NCBI GenBank assembly: GCA_022495995.1
Contig: JAFEMH010002569.1
Span: 62,001-126,000, forward strand
Direction: 5' to 3'
Source: Adenophora triphylla var. japonica
Lineage: Eukaryota > Streptophyta > Magnoliopsida > Asterales > Campanulaceae
DNA: 64,000 nt
The notes under the pieces were generated by a model, which searched no databases, was not told where the DNA came from, and saw only the letters and a list, made by a program, of their open reading frames with translations. Shown piece after piece: positions 22,623 to 32,791 of this stretch; position 1 is the stretch's first letter; each line of letters starts with the position of its first letter. The translations under genes and the position numbers were made by a program.

Positions 22623-22760
22623 AATTCTCTCCAAGGATTTTCTCTCCTTCTCCCCGAAAATGGCTGTTTGAACTGGTGGTTGAAGAAGGTGTTTGAATTT
22701 GAAATAAAGGAAAACCATATCTGAAGCAAAATTAAAGGACAGTGTCAGAAAATTGTCCCA

Positions 22761-22770
22761 TCCGCGCGGA
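22761..22770. promoter_or_regulatory. TCCGCGCGGA palindrome upstream of antisense gene 1 of A
   Basis: Perfect 10-base palindrome, identical to the one in the LTR promoter of A. No clear TATA box lies between it and the gene; CTTTAATTTT on the minus strand is the nearest AT-rich candidate. Confidence 0.6.
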
Positions 22771-23045
22771 CATAAGTGCCACCATCAGATAAAAATCTGT
22801 AGCAGTTCAAACTACTGCACCACGGAGGAATATTTCATCCCGGCCGCTCGAAACCTGTGCAAAGCCTGCCCAAACAGTTCCCATACCATACATTCGCACC
22901 CTAGCCAAGAAACCTGGATTCATGCAACATTGCATTCATAATAAATAAAAAAAAAACAAAAAGTAGATTATTACATTCCAAAAAAAAACAACAAAAAAAA
23001 ACGTGTGCATGAAAATAAAGTGTAAATCTCAGGAATCAAAGATAG

Positions 23046-24943
23046 TCAGTCAGAATCCTCAGTGGCTGGCCCTTTCCCCCGATCCCTCTTGCGGCTCGGG
23101 CCCGCCTCCTCAGTAGCCATGAATGTCTTGGGCTCGGAGTCATCCTCGTCTCCAGAGAGAGGCTCGCCTGGATCAACCGGAACGCCGCGATAAGGCAAGC
23201 CGAGATCGGTAAAGAAGTCATATCCGAACGTGAACGCGTCGGACTCCTGGACATGTGAAGAAGAGCCACCATGATGCCAAACATGTCCCTGCCCACGCAA
23301 ATCTCCGAGAATGACATGGTTCGGAGGCAGCTCTATGCCGGGATCTATGAGAGGAGAGAGAGGAGTCTCGGTAGAATGCTCCGAAGCAATAGGGGAAGTC
23401 TCCTGCTCCACAGGTGCCGGCTGTGCCCGCCTCGCTCTGGCCTGAGGAGCCCCACAAGCAACCATCCTCCTAATGAACCTCTTGGCCCCAATCACCTGCT
23501 TCGTCAGCTTCTCCACCACCACAGCCGGGAACTGCACGGGAACAAAAGTGTCAGAAAGAATTGATGCAAAAAATGATGAAGCGAAAGGAAAGAAGAAGAG
23601 ACAGTAAAAAGTTGTACCTTCATATCCGGACGAGGCCGGAAAACTCGTGGGACCCGCTCAGGTTGAGGGATCTGCACCCTTAATCTAACCCCATCCTGGA
23701 CATATGAGAAGTCCGTCCGGGGGTATCGCACAATCCCTAACCCCGCTCTCTCAAGAACCTGGGGCATCCTCAGCCTCCTCAAGATAAATCGCGAATACTC
23801 CTCAATCGCCACAAACATCGAGAAGTGCTGGCCACCTCGATAGTCGCCCCAGGTCTCCGATCTCTCACTCGGATGCATCATGTCGGCAGGAGGCTCTACT
23901 GGTGCCATCAGAGGCGCACCCTCGCCATGCTGGCGCGTCACTCTCTCCCCCAGATAATACACATCGCAGGTCAGACCTCTCAAAATCCTCCGCTGCACAG
24001 TCCATCTCTCGTCACCCTTCAGCTGCTCCACGTCGAAGCGGCCCCAGGGGTAGAAAACCATCCCCTCATCCGTCTCAGCCCTCGTCAAAGGCAGGCACTC
24101 CCTGTACTTAAGGGTCGTGCGCCCCTTAGAACCTATCTTCTCCCGAGCATGCTTGCTCCAGGAGAGCATGGCCGGATATGCCCCGATGTGCTCCGCCGGC
24201 TGCCGCCACATCGTGACATGAAAAAACTCCATAGCCCATACCTGCGAAAGAGAAAGATCTCATCAATCAAGTGCAAAAAGAACAGTGCGTTCTTAAGAAA
24301 AAAAAAAGGGAAAAGCAGAAGCTTATACCTCCAGAGGGAACTCGAAGCACGTCAGGGAGCTGACGGCCTTCCGGCTATATCGATCCAGAGCGAAATATAG
24401 CTCTGCCAGCCTTGCCTCTCCCCAAGACACCTCCCCAGCCATCTCCACATCCTCCAACGTCCTCAACAAAGCAAACATCGCCGTCCCCTCGGCGTGTCCA
24501 AAAAGTGTGCTCGAAAAGGTAAACCATAAGAAAGCCCTAGCAATCTGCACCCCAGCCACCCTCTCATCACCAGCCTCGTAATTCTCGATGCTCTCCACGA
24601 TCTTCCCGTGGACCACGGCGTACTCCATACCCATCCCCTTTTTGGGAATGGGGGTAAAGCCCAGAAGATCCTGCAGGTCCCGGTCACTGTAGCCGTCTCT
24701 CCACTCAATGCTCCGTCCTTTAAAGGTCAGGCCCGTGATCGCTGCGTAGTCGGAAGGTGTGACCGTGGCCTCACCCCAGAAAAAATGGAATGTGTGGGTC
24801 GCGTCCCACCAGTGCTGTGCCAAAGCAAAGATCAGGCCCTTGCTCTTGGAAAACTTAACCAACCCCCTCAGGCACTCGATAATCTCATACAATCCAGTCC
24901 CAATGACGATCTGTCTAGGACTCATCAAAGCTCCTCGGCCCAA
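23046..24943 (-). CDS. Element A antisense gene 2: plant mobile domain protein, at least three exons
   Basis: Three minus-strand exons join in frame: 24943-24329, 24241-23618, 23531-23046. The introns (24328-24242, 23617-23532; 86-87 bases) have GT donors (GAG|GTATAAG, AAG|GTACAAC) and CAG acceptors. The first exon has HFFWGEATVTPSDYAAITGL, which fits the plant mobile domain (aminotransferase-like, known from MAIN/MAIL1 and from transposons), and a Trp-rich segment follows in exon 2. The C-terminus is acidic and then basic (GPSRKRDRGKG), possibly a nuclear signal. A stop lies in frame near 24961; an acceptor at 25037 and a possible first exon at 26041-25876 suggest more upstream exons, perhaps broken. 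No enzyme activity is inferred. Confidence 0.65.
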
Positions 24944-24961
24944 GACTGGAAGCCGGTCTCA

Positions 24962-26164
24962 CAGGTCAACCACGAGCCTCCACTGACCCTCAAGTCTTCA
25001 TCTTATTCAGCTGCTTCGTCACGAAACGATCTCCACCCTGCAATTGAAAAAAGAAAATGTCAAAAAAAATTGTATTTGCATCAAAAAAAAAAAAAAAAAG
25101 CATACACATGCATCATAGACATAAAATTATTTTTTTAAAAAAAAAAAAAGAAAATCGGGCAGCATAACGGCATACAATGGACTCAGCCCCATTTTTCTTG
25201 CACAAAAGAAAAGATTTTCAACAACCATCATCCATCATGCAAAAAAAAAATGTCAATAATATTGAGTCAACGGAAGTAAAAACTCCGTCCCATTTTTCAT
25301 GAAATAGCATGCATAAGCAGTTTTCTACAATTCATTCATCCAATCAAGGGAACGAAAAATCCGTCCCATTTTCACAAAAAATCATATTTTCTACAAAAAA
25401 AAAAAAACACGCATTCATATCATTCATATCATTCACATCACATTGCAAGAATTCTACATGCGACAAAAAGTCCGTCCCGGATTCGGGCAAATTTTCATCA
25501 TCTCATATTTCAAAAAAAAAAATGGCAAAATGCCCATTCTTTTTTCAAACAAAATGCAAATTTGAGTTACCCATATACTCATTGCAACATGCAAATCATC
25601 AAAGTTCAATTTCAATGTCAAGAACATAATTTTTCGAATTTTAATTGCATTTTTCGAATTAAAAAAAAATGGCAAAATGTCAATTCTTTTTCCAAACAAA
25701 GTGCATATTTAGGCTACCCACATACTCATTACAACATGCAAATCATCAAAATCGAATCTCAAGCCCAAGAACATGATTTTCGAATTTTCAAAAAAAAAAT
25801 CAATCAAAAATCTAAAAAAAAAATCAATTTCAAGCAAAAATCAACAAAGAAATTGGAGGGATTCGAAGTATACCGTACGGAGACTCAGGTCAGAGGCCCA
25901 ATGTTGCCACGCATCGGGGTATGGCTCCTCCGCAATCGATTGAGAAAGTGTGTAATGCCTCCTCATCCTTACGAGCTCTAAGCGCCTCTCCGCTACCGGG
26001 CCACGTCCTTGGCCTTGAATAGCTACTCCCACGTGTTCCATTGCTCGAAAATCGAAGAAAAATGGAAGATTTCGAAGCTCCTAGGATCGACAATGGCGGC
26101 TCTGCTCTCCCTCTCCCTCGTCGGCGTTCAAAAACTGTAAAGGGGAAGAAGAAAAGGCCACGGC
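24962..26164 (-). other. A-rich region with possible upstream exon of antisense gene 2
   Basis: Bases 25040-25860 are AT-rich with many A runs and near-repeats (for example two related blocks near 25510-25600 and 25660-25770). On the minus strand an open segment 26041-25841 contains a donor-like CGTACG|GTATAC (about 25876), and an acceptor-like CAATTGCAG|G lies at about 25037. They would bound an intron of about 840 bases. Direct joining of the two does not give a clean open frame into the plant-mobile exon, so this is tentative. Confidence 0.35.
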
Positions 26165-26205
26165 CTTTTAAAAATCAATTTGGACGTCATTCTGCTCCGC
26201 GCGGA
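26165..26205 (-). promoter_or_regulatory. Candidate promoter of antisense gene 2 of A
   Basis: TCCGCGCGGA at 26196-26205 is followed on the minus strand by a TATA-like TTTTTAAAAGG (26175-26165). It lies about 155 bases before the first ATG of the candidate first exon (26041). It is the fourth and last copy of this palindrome I find in element A; the others are in the two LTRs and before antisense gene 1. Confidence 0.5.
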
Positions 26206-26324
26206 TGAATCTGAAGGGTCAAAATGACTGTTTTGCCCTTTAAAAATCTCAGGCTCTGCAGTTTAGTCCTCAACTTAACAGAGTTAACCAAATTTAACCC
26301 CCATTTCAAAGGAACCTTCCCGGC

Positions 26325-27950
26325 AGTCAAACGTAAGTCCGATTTCTCTGAGAAAGATAACGGAATCCCGTTTCTTTCATCAAAATCATCAACCGGCAGT
26401 AAAACGTAAGTCCGATTTCTCCGAGAAAGATAACGGAATCCCGTTTCTTTCATCAAAATCATCAACCGGCAGTAAAACGTAAGTCCGATTTCTCCGAGAA
26501 AGATAACGGAATCCCGTTTCTTTCATCAAAATCATCAAACGGCAGTCAAACGTAAGTCCGATTTCTCCGAGAAAGATAACGGAATCCCGTTTCTTTCATC
26601 AAAATCATCAAACGGCAGTAAAACGTAAGTCCGATTTCTCCGAGAAAGATAACGGAATACCGTTTCTTTCATCAAAATCGTCAACGGCAGTAAAACGTAA
26701 GTCCGATTTCTCCGAGAAAGATAACGGAATCCCGTTTCTTTCATCAAAATCGTCAACGGCAGTAAAACGTAAGTCCGATTTCTCCGAGAAAGATAACGGA
26801 ATCCCGTTTCTTTCATCAAAATCATCAACCGGCAGTAAAACGTAAGTCCGATTTCTCCGAGAAAGATAACGGAACCCGTTTCTTTCATCAAAATCATCAA
26901 CCGGCAGTAAAACGTAAGTCCGATTTCTCCGAGAAAGATAACGGAATCCCGTTTCTTTCATCAAAATCATCAACGGCGGCAAACGTAAGTCCAATTTCTC
27001 CGAGAAAGATAACGAAATCCCGTTTCTTTCATCAAAATCATCAACGGCAGTCAAACGTAAGTCCGATTTCTCCGAGAAAGATAACGGAATCCCGTCTCTT
27101 TCATCAAAATCATCAACGGCAGTCAAACGTAAGTCCGATTTCTCCGAGAAAGATAACGGAATCCCGTCTCTTTCATCAAAATCATCAACGACAGCAAAAC
27201 GTAAGTCCGATTTCTCCGACAAAGATAACGGAATCCCGTCTCTTTCATCAAAATCATCAACGGCAGACAAACGTATGTCCGATTTCTCCGAGAAAGATAA
27301 CGGAATTCCGTTTCTTTCATCAAAATCATCAACGGCAGTCAAACGTAAGTCCGATTTCTCCGAGAAAGATAACGGAATCCCGTCTCTTTCATCAAAATCA
27401 TCAACGGCAGTCAAACGTATGTCCGATTTCTCTGAGAAAGATAACGGAATCCCGTTTCTTTCATCAAAATCATCAACGGCAGTCAAAAGTAAGTCCGATT
27501 TCTCCGAGAAAGATAACGGAACCCCGTCTCTTTCATCAAAATCATCACCGGCAGTCAAACGTAAGTCCGATTTCTCCGAGAAAGATAACGAAATCCCGTC
27601 TCTTTCATCAAAATCATCAACGGCAGTCAAACGTAAGTCCGATTTCTCCGAGAAAGATAACGGAATCCCGTCTCTTTCATCAAAATCATCACCGACAGTC
27701 AAACGTAAGTCCGATTTCTCCGAGAAAGATAACGGAATCTCGTCTCTTTCATCAAAATCATCACCGGCAGTCAAACATAAGTCCGATTTCTCCGAGAAAG
27801 ATAACAGAATCCCATTTCTTTCATCAAAATCATCAACGGCAGTAAAACGTAAGTCCGATTTCCCCAGCAAAAGCTAACAAAATCCCCAGCGAAGTCAACG
27901 AAATCCCGTTTCTTTCCTCATTATCATCAACGGCCGTAAAACGTAAGCTC
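26325..27950. repeat. 72-base tandem repeat array, about 22 copies
   Basis: Units such as GTAAGTCCGATTTCTCCGAG ... ATCATCAACGGCAGTCAAAC repeat about every 72 bases (71-73). Each has a TTTCTC/GAGAAA inverted pair. Units are very alike, with scattered C/T and G/A differences. Because 72 is a multiple of three, long frames stay open on both strands without being genes. The array lies upstream of antisense gene 2 and within the 3' region of element A. Confidence 0.9.
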
Positions 27951-27987
27951 GATTTTTCTCCAACGAAACCCCCAGCAGCGTTTCAAA

Positions 27988-28046
27988 CTACGATTGGCTT
28001 GATTCCCACTAGGGATACGTAGGTAGCCTATCATTAGGTCCAGCCA
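27988..28046 (+). other. Conserved CTACG/CGTAG pseudoknot-like element, A copy 2
   Basis: CTACG (27988-27992), TGGCT (27995-27999), an ATTCCC/GGGAT hairpin, CGTAG (28018-28022), AGCCA (28042-28046). The crossing helix is TGGCT/AGCCA instead of AGACC/GGTCT. Confidence 0.6.
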
Positions 28047-28131
28047 CCCGACCAAAACGGTCACCCTCTCCTTCGGCGGCAGACGAAGTCCATCGAAGGA
28101 CCATCCATCCCAAACCATTAAGGGAAAAAAT

Positions 28132-28440
28132 TTAAAATCAAGGTCTGTGGCACCTAAAAAGCCATCATCGTCAAGGTCCGAGGCACCTAAAACGCCATCA
28201 TCATCAAGGTTCGAGGCACCTAAAACGCCATCATCCCCAAAGGTCCGAGGCACCTAAAACGCCATCATCATCAAGGTTCGAGGCACCTAAAACGCCATCA
28301 TCAAGGTCCGAGGCACCTAAAGAGCCATCATCATCAAGGTTTGAGGCACCTAAAATGCCATCATCACCAAAGGTCCGAGGCACCTAAAACGCCATCGTCT
28401 TTAAGGTCTGAGGCACCTAAAGCGCCATCATTACCAGGTT
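28132..28440. repeat. 31-34 base minisatellite, nine copies
   Basis: Nine units of the form AAGGTCCGAGGCACCTAAAA followed by CGCCATCATCATC. Variation is mostly in the YY of GGTYYGAGG and in the tail. It lies between two CTACG/CGTAG elements. Confidence 0.85.
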
Positions 28441-28479
28441 GACGCCTCAAAATAGTCATTCCAGGGTCAAAGACCCGAA

Positions 28480-28538
28480 CTACGACTGGCTTGATTCCTC
28501 TTAAGGATACGTAGGTAGCCTATCATTAGGTTCAGCCA
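28480..28538 (+). other. Conserved CTACG/CGTAG pseudoknot-like element, A copy 3
   Basis: CTACG (28480-28484), TGGCT (28487-28491), CGTAG (28510-28514), AGCCA (28534-28538). A GGGTC-AAA-GACCC hairpin (28464-28476) lies just upstream, as it does for copy 4. Confidence 0.6.
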
Positions 28539-28708
28539 TCAGACCAAAACGGTCATTCCTATCCCCAGCGGAGCGGATATACAACTTTAACCATCAGACC
28601 AAAATGGTCATCTCTTATCCCCAGCAGAGTTTCTTTCAGCAACCGACTGCAGAACTCGATTACCAGGTTAACATCCTAAAACAGTCACTCCAGGGTCAAA
28701 GACCCGAA

Positions 28709-28766
28709 CTACGGCCGGCTTGATTCCCATTCGGGATACGTAGGTAGCCTATCGCCAGGTTCAGCC
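28709..28766 (+). other. Conserved CTACG/CGTAG pseudoknot-like element, A copy 4
   Basis: CTACG (28709-28713), GGCT (28717-28720), an ATTCCC/GGGAT hairpin, CGTAG (28739-28743), AGCC (28763-28766). The GGGTC-AAA-GACCC hairpin precedes it at about 28693-28705. It is the last structured element before the 3' LTR. Confidence 0.6.
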
Positions 28767-28841
28767 ACTCGATCACTTGATCATCCTGTCAAATATGGAG
28801 CCTTACTCTTATCGATGACCCCGCTTCCTTTGAAAGCGCCG

Positions 28842-28856
28842 TCGCCGAGGGGCTAC
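28842..28856 (+). other. Polypurine tract of element A
   Basis: GCCGAGGGGCTAC directly before the 3' LTR start (28857). Element B has TCGCCGAGGGGATC at the same place. It primes plus-strand DNA synthesis in LTR elements. Confidence 0.7.
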
Positions 28857-29141
28857 TGTAAGTGCTCCAATTTGAGTTGTTAGCATTTTCGTTAGAAAAT
28901 TAACGAAAGTCTTAACATTCCTAACATTTCTAACAAATCCTAACCTTTCTAACAAAGTGAGGGTAGATTAGGGATTTCCATTTAAGGTTAAACCAAGAAA
29001 AGAATCTTAAAAAAGAAAAGAAATTGAAAAAACCCGAATTGGCAAGCTGAAAAACAGCAACCAGTTTGAATTTTCAAAAGATATTCCTTGTGTCCAAAGC
29101 TTGGAGCTACATTTAATGAACAGTGCACGCCGAGGTTCTCA

Positions 29142-29181
29142 TCCGCGCGGACATAAAGGGAATTTTCAGAGGCCTATAAAT
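29142..29181 (+). promoter_or_regulatory. Palindrome and TATA box in the 3' LTR of A
   Basis: TCCGCGCGGA (29142-29151) and TATAAAT (29175-29181), same arrangement as in the 5' LTR. The palindrome is undamaged in both LTRs. Confidence 0.7.
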
Positions 29182-29494
29182 TAAGCCCTTCAGTCTCAGA
29201 AAAGAAAAAAAGAGAACAACAATTCACAGCAAATCCTTGGCGAAAAATAGGGAGAAAACAGTGGGAATTCCCTTGAATTGCCACCATTTTCTCTTGAATC
29301 TTTCCCAAATCCCACTCACTCCAAACATTCTCAAATCACTCTCATACATGCACTAGCCCAAGCTTAAATCACCCCTTAGGAGGAGGATTAGAGAGAAAAC
29401 ATAGAGGACTTAAGTGTTATCTACTTGTTTTCTCTTTGACCAACTCTAATCACAAACCCTAAACACATTCAAACCCTAAACACTTTCAAGCCTT

Positions 29495-29499
29495 GAATC
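29495..29499 (+). repeat. Target-site duplication of element B (GAATC), left copy
   Basis: GAATC at 29495-29499 before TGTAGACACC and at 41842-41846 after the 3' LTR end CGCTACA. The uninterrupted 5' LTR of A reads CCTTGAATCCATTC at this point, which confirms the insertion. Confidence 0.95.
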
Positions 29500-30513
29500 T
29501 GTAGACACCCCATTCTGAACACATCGGATCATACTTATACCACTCTAAGTCTCGCTTTGAGTCAAGAAGTAGAAATCCACCATTTCGTCATGTTTCGTTA
29601 AGTTTTGACTAACCATCGTTAGATTGGGACTAAACTGCATACGAGATAACGAGGAGAGGACAAAACTGTCCACAGAAGCAATATCTCGCTGCGAGATAGC
29701 GTGTCTCGCGCGAGATATCCCCCCTCTGCAGATTGCAGACGACAGTTCCCTCGTCGATTTCAACCTCTTTCCGGGATAAAACTTTATCCCTCCGGCCAAC
29801 CAACAGGATTTGGGGTCTAGAACCATCTGATAGGGTTTTACCTCTCCACTTCTTCCTATCTATCCCCTATAAATACTTGGTGACTTCCAAGGTTGAAGAC
29901 CCCCCCGGGGATCAATCGCGAATTTTCACAACACACACACATTTTGTTGGCTTCTTTCCCTGAAAGAATCCTACAAAATCACCCTAAAAACTCACCTCAT
30001 AGTTTGTTTGTCAACCTTGTTGATAAACAAACATCAAGCTCCAAGTCAAGGACCGAAGCGAAGCTCTGTCCGTGCCAAGAGTCGATTCTAAACTTGAGTC
30101 GAAACTCTGCCCAAATCACCTCACGCAAGGTAACCCCTAAATCCCTTTCTAATTGATTGTTAGAGTGGTATAAGTCCATAGAATCTAGCATCGGCCTAGA
30201 GCCTCTCCAAATCATGGAGACGGTCTCGAAGCAATCGATCCTACATTCCGTTTAACCCCGTTAAATGGACCTTTGTTTGTAATATTAAAAAATCATTTTT
30301 ATTCTTTTCTTTTGAAAACCTCTCTTTTCTTTAGCAAGACCGATCTCCGGATTGGGTGAAATGGATGCTCCTTGACCTACCCATTTCATAACCTAAGCCC
30401 CGAACCCAAATCTCTTTCAAAATGGTTTTCCTATTTTCTCCAATCGAATAATATAGGTGGCGACTCAAAAAACGAAAAAGATAAAAATCCCTCTTTTTCC
30501 TCACAACGCTACA
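29500..30513 (+). mobile_element. 5' LTR of element B
   Basis: 1014 bases, TGTAGACACC to CGCTACA. It has a palindrome pair (29682-29715), a TATA box at 29868-29875, a CA-rich stretch, and TGGCGACTC (30458-30466) in the R-U5 tract in addition to the true primer site. It holds 82 bases (about 30163-30245) that are absent from the 3' LTR. Confidence 0.93.
29682..29875 (+). promoter_or_regulatory. LTR promoter of B: palindrome pair and TATA box
   Basis: TATCTCGCTGCGAGATA (29682-29698) and TCTCGCGCGAGA (29704-29715) have centres 19.5 bases apart. TATAAATA lies at 29868-29875, some 150 bases downstream. Confidence 0.65.
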
Positions 30514-30514
30514 G

Positions 30515-30532
30515 TGGCGACTCCGCTGGGGA
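30515..30532 (+). other. Primer binding site (tRNA-Arg) of element B
   Basis: TGGCGACTCCGCTGGGGA, one base after the LTR end CGCTACA (30507-30513). Same primer class as A, C and G. Confidence 0.92.
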
Positions 30533-30631
30533 CTTAAAATTAAGAGGCTTAAACTTGCGTTAAAATTAAAAGAGAGGTTTTCAAAAAAAAAAAATTGTAA
30601 ATACGAATTTTCTGCTCTCAGATGAGGCATG

Positions 30632-30664
30632 TCTCGCGGCGAGATATCATATCTCGCACGAGAT
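30632..30664. promoter_or_regulatory. Palindrome pair in the leader of B
   Basis: TCTCGCGGCGAGA (30632-30644) and ATCTCGCACGAGAT (30651-30664); centres 19.5 bases apart, the spacing of the LTR pair. It lies 100 bases after the primer site, so it would be transcribed. Confidence 0.6.
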
Positions 30665-30949
30665 ATGGCTTCGGCAATCTGGTTGTTTTCTGGTTTCTCC
30701 CGTTTGTCTCATAGTCCAAGATGAGAGCCGAACATGCAAGGGGGATCCCAAAATTCATTATCTGCAGAGTTCCCGCATCTTAAGGCCTCCCTTAAGGTGT
30801 AGAACTCGAACCCTCATTTCCTTTAAATAATTGATTATTATTTATAAACTGCGTGCGATTGGGTTTTATTTAATTAAAGTCCGGTCCATTGGGGATTCGG
30901 GAGTTGTAAATTGAATTATTTATCTCTCTTTCTCTCTCTTTATGTGGAA

Positions 30950-31008
30950 CTACGACGGCCTGAGTCTTCCTAAATTGGGAGAAACGTAGGCAACCACTTG
31001 GTGCGGCC
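30950..31008 (+). other. Conserved CTACG/CGTAG pseudoknot-like element, B copy 1 (leader)
   Basis: CTACG (30950-30954), GGCC (30957-30960), TCTTCC/GGGAGA hairpin, CGTAG (30985-30989), GGCC (31005-31008). This copy is in the leader, upstream of gag, unlike the others. Confidence 0.55.
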
Positions 31009-31617
31009 ATTATCTGTTTTCCTTTTTTGATTTTCAAAAAAAAATCTCTATTTTATCTATCACCTAGATTGACTATCACACACGCGCACTCATTTATATC
31101 TGTCATTGCACTACATACCCCGATTAACCCGGGAACCACACTAAGGACGGATGACGGTAACCACCTAGTCGCCGGTCTCTCAGAAGTTGGACAATCCACT
31201 CCGCGTATTCAATCCACTTAGATTGTCATATCGCGGGGAGCCTAGCCTTCCAGCCCTGCATCGCCACATTCTCATGTAGATTGACCTTTTTAGGATCACT
31301 CCGTGACCGGTCGGTTTTGACTCGGTGATCTTTTCTTGTTTTTGACCAAAACAAAGCCATGCAAAATTGAAAAAAAAGAAGGATTCGGAAAAGTCCCTTC
31401 GGAAAAAGTCCCTTCGGAATGACCCTTTCGGATGTCCCTTCAAAAAAAAATATATGCATATAACCCTTCAAAAACAATCTCACATGGCTTTGTTTAACAA
31501 AAATCGGATTGATTGCTTAGTCATTAGGTTCTGATAAAGGCCTTAGAAATCCCTCAAAACGGACTTTCCGTTTCGACCAAAAATTAGGTCTAAATAAAAA
31601 TCGACTTTCCGTGTGGT
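31009..31617 (+). other. Remaining leader of element B
   Basis: No gene seen. Three short repeats of CCCTTCGGA occur at about 31396-31442, and bases 31440-31460 are A-rich. Confidence 0.45.
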
Positions 31618-31652
31618 TATCTCGCGCGGGACAATATATCTCGCGCGGGATA
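31618..31652. promoter_or_regulatory. Palindrome pair at the gag start of B
   Basis: TATCTCGCGCGGGACA (31618-31633) and TATCTCGCGCGGGATA (31637-31652), centres 19 bases apart, ending exactly where the gag ATG (31653) begins. Each has one changed arm base (AGA to GGA). Confidence 0.6.
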
Positions 31653-32594
31653 ATGCTTCTGTTTGCTGAATTTGAGCCTGAGCCGTTTGAGCCTGCTTCC
31701 GACTTGTTGGGGCTAGATCCTGATATCTGCATCTCTTCTGTCAGTTTTCCGAAGCTACTCAACTTCAAGACTCCCAACACAATGTCTACAGAAATGTACT
31801 TTGGCACTCAGAAAGATCTCGACGAGAAAGATTTGCGAAAGATGACCAAGTCCCTTGTCGCTGAAATGGAGCATGTTGAGGGTTGGAGAGAAGCCTTTGA
31901 TTTGCCTTCTACCCACATTGCTAGGGACTTCCGGAAGATGGAGAGTGACTCCGACAGTGGACGATCGTCCGTGCAAGAGGAGCTAAGTGATATCAAAACT
32001 CAACTTGCCAAAGCCCTGCAGCAAATTAATGACAATGACTCGTGGCATCACATGGAAGAATCCATCCAAGCTGAAAAGACAAAGAAACTGATTGAAGAGC
32101 TCGAGGAAGTCAAGAGTGAACTCGAGACCATGACCCAAAAGTGCATCAACCTTGAAGCTCACGTAGAGGATGACATTGATGAGAGGGTCAAGTATTTCCT
32201 CAACACTCTCTACCGTGACCTCAAAGAGCAAATGGAGGAAGAATATCAGTCTCGCCACAACGTCTTCGTGCAACACTATAAGAACCACATTCGAGACCTC
32301 CACAATCAAATGGCTAAGCGAAGGAAGGGTAGAGTCTTCTCCGACATTGGAAACATCACTCTCGGTCATCTCTTCAGAAGTCTTCACAAGGAAGGAAAGC
32401 TAAGCCCAATAGAAGGTTACCAACCTAAGAGGGAAGGACGATCTCCACACCTCTACTGCTACTACCACCAGTGCCATGGCCATCACACCAATAATTGTTT
32501 CAACCTGAAGAATGCAGTCCAAGACTTGATTGACAATGACACCATCAGAGTTTGTCCAAGTGGTGGAATAATTTGGATGAGTTCAAGCAAATGA
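31653..32594 (+). CDS. gag: Element B gag remnant with Cys/His knuckle, capsid domain missing
   Basis: An uninterrupted frame of about 313 codons from the ATG at 31653. The first 100 codons resemble no domain I know. Codons of about 31980-32200 are rich in Lys, Glu and Leu and likely form a coiled coil (EELEEVKSELETM). The C-terminus matches the end of Tat gag: LGHLFRSLHKEGKLSPIEGY followed by the Cys/His cluster CYYHQCHGHHTNNC (about 32455-32496). The usual gag capsid words (ALKWFFRL and the like) are absent. It may be a rearranged gag able only to bind nucleic acid. The frame ends at TGA 32592-32594 and is followed by 197 non-coding bases. Confidence 0.65.
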   Translation: MLLFAEFEPEPFEPASDLLGLDPDICISSVSFPKLLNFKTPNTMSTEMYFGTQKDLDEKDLRKMTKSLVAEMEHVEGWREAFDLPSTHIARDFRKMESDSDSGRSSVQEELSDIKTQLAKALQQINDNDSWHHMEESIQAEKTKKLIEELEEVKSELETMTQKCINLEAHVEDDIDERVKYFLNTLYRDLKEQMEEEYQSRHNVFVQHYKNHIRDLHNQMAKRRKGRVFSDIGNITLGHLFRSLHKEGKLSPIEGYQPKREGRSPHLYCYYHQCHGHHTNNCFNLKNAVQDLIDNDTIRVCPSGGIIWMSSSK

Positions 32595-32791
32595 AGAAGC
32601 TCTTTTCTTTTCAGTTATTTACTTTTAGTTGCAAGAGAAACAATTAATAGTCTAGTTTAGCTTAGTTGGGTACTACTTGCCTAAAATCCTCATTTGTGGG
32701 CAAGAGTATCAAGTTTGCTTTTCAATAATAGTTAGTCAGTATTTCCCTTTTCAATTCTGATTAATTCTTTGAGATCGAGAAAGAAAGCACT

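Larger units (their letters stand above)
28857..29499 (+). mobile_element. 3' LTR of element A, left piece
   Basis: First 643 bases of the 3' LTR, nearly identical to 10311-10953. It holds the palindrome TCCGCGCGGA (29142-29151) and TATA box TATAAAT (29175-29181). It is cut at 29499 by element B; the rest resumes at 41847. Joined length about 1899 bases against 1894 for the 5' LTR. Confidence 0.93.

Noticed and set aside
26608..27870. Open frame of 420 codons on the minus strand and one of 200 codons on the plus strand
   Set aside because: Both lie in the 72-base tandem array. The period is a multiple of three, so frames stay open by repetition; there is no start context, domain or codon bias.
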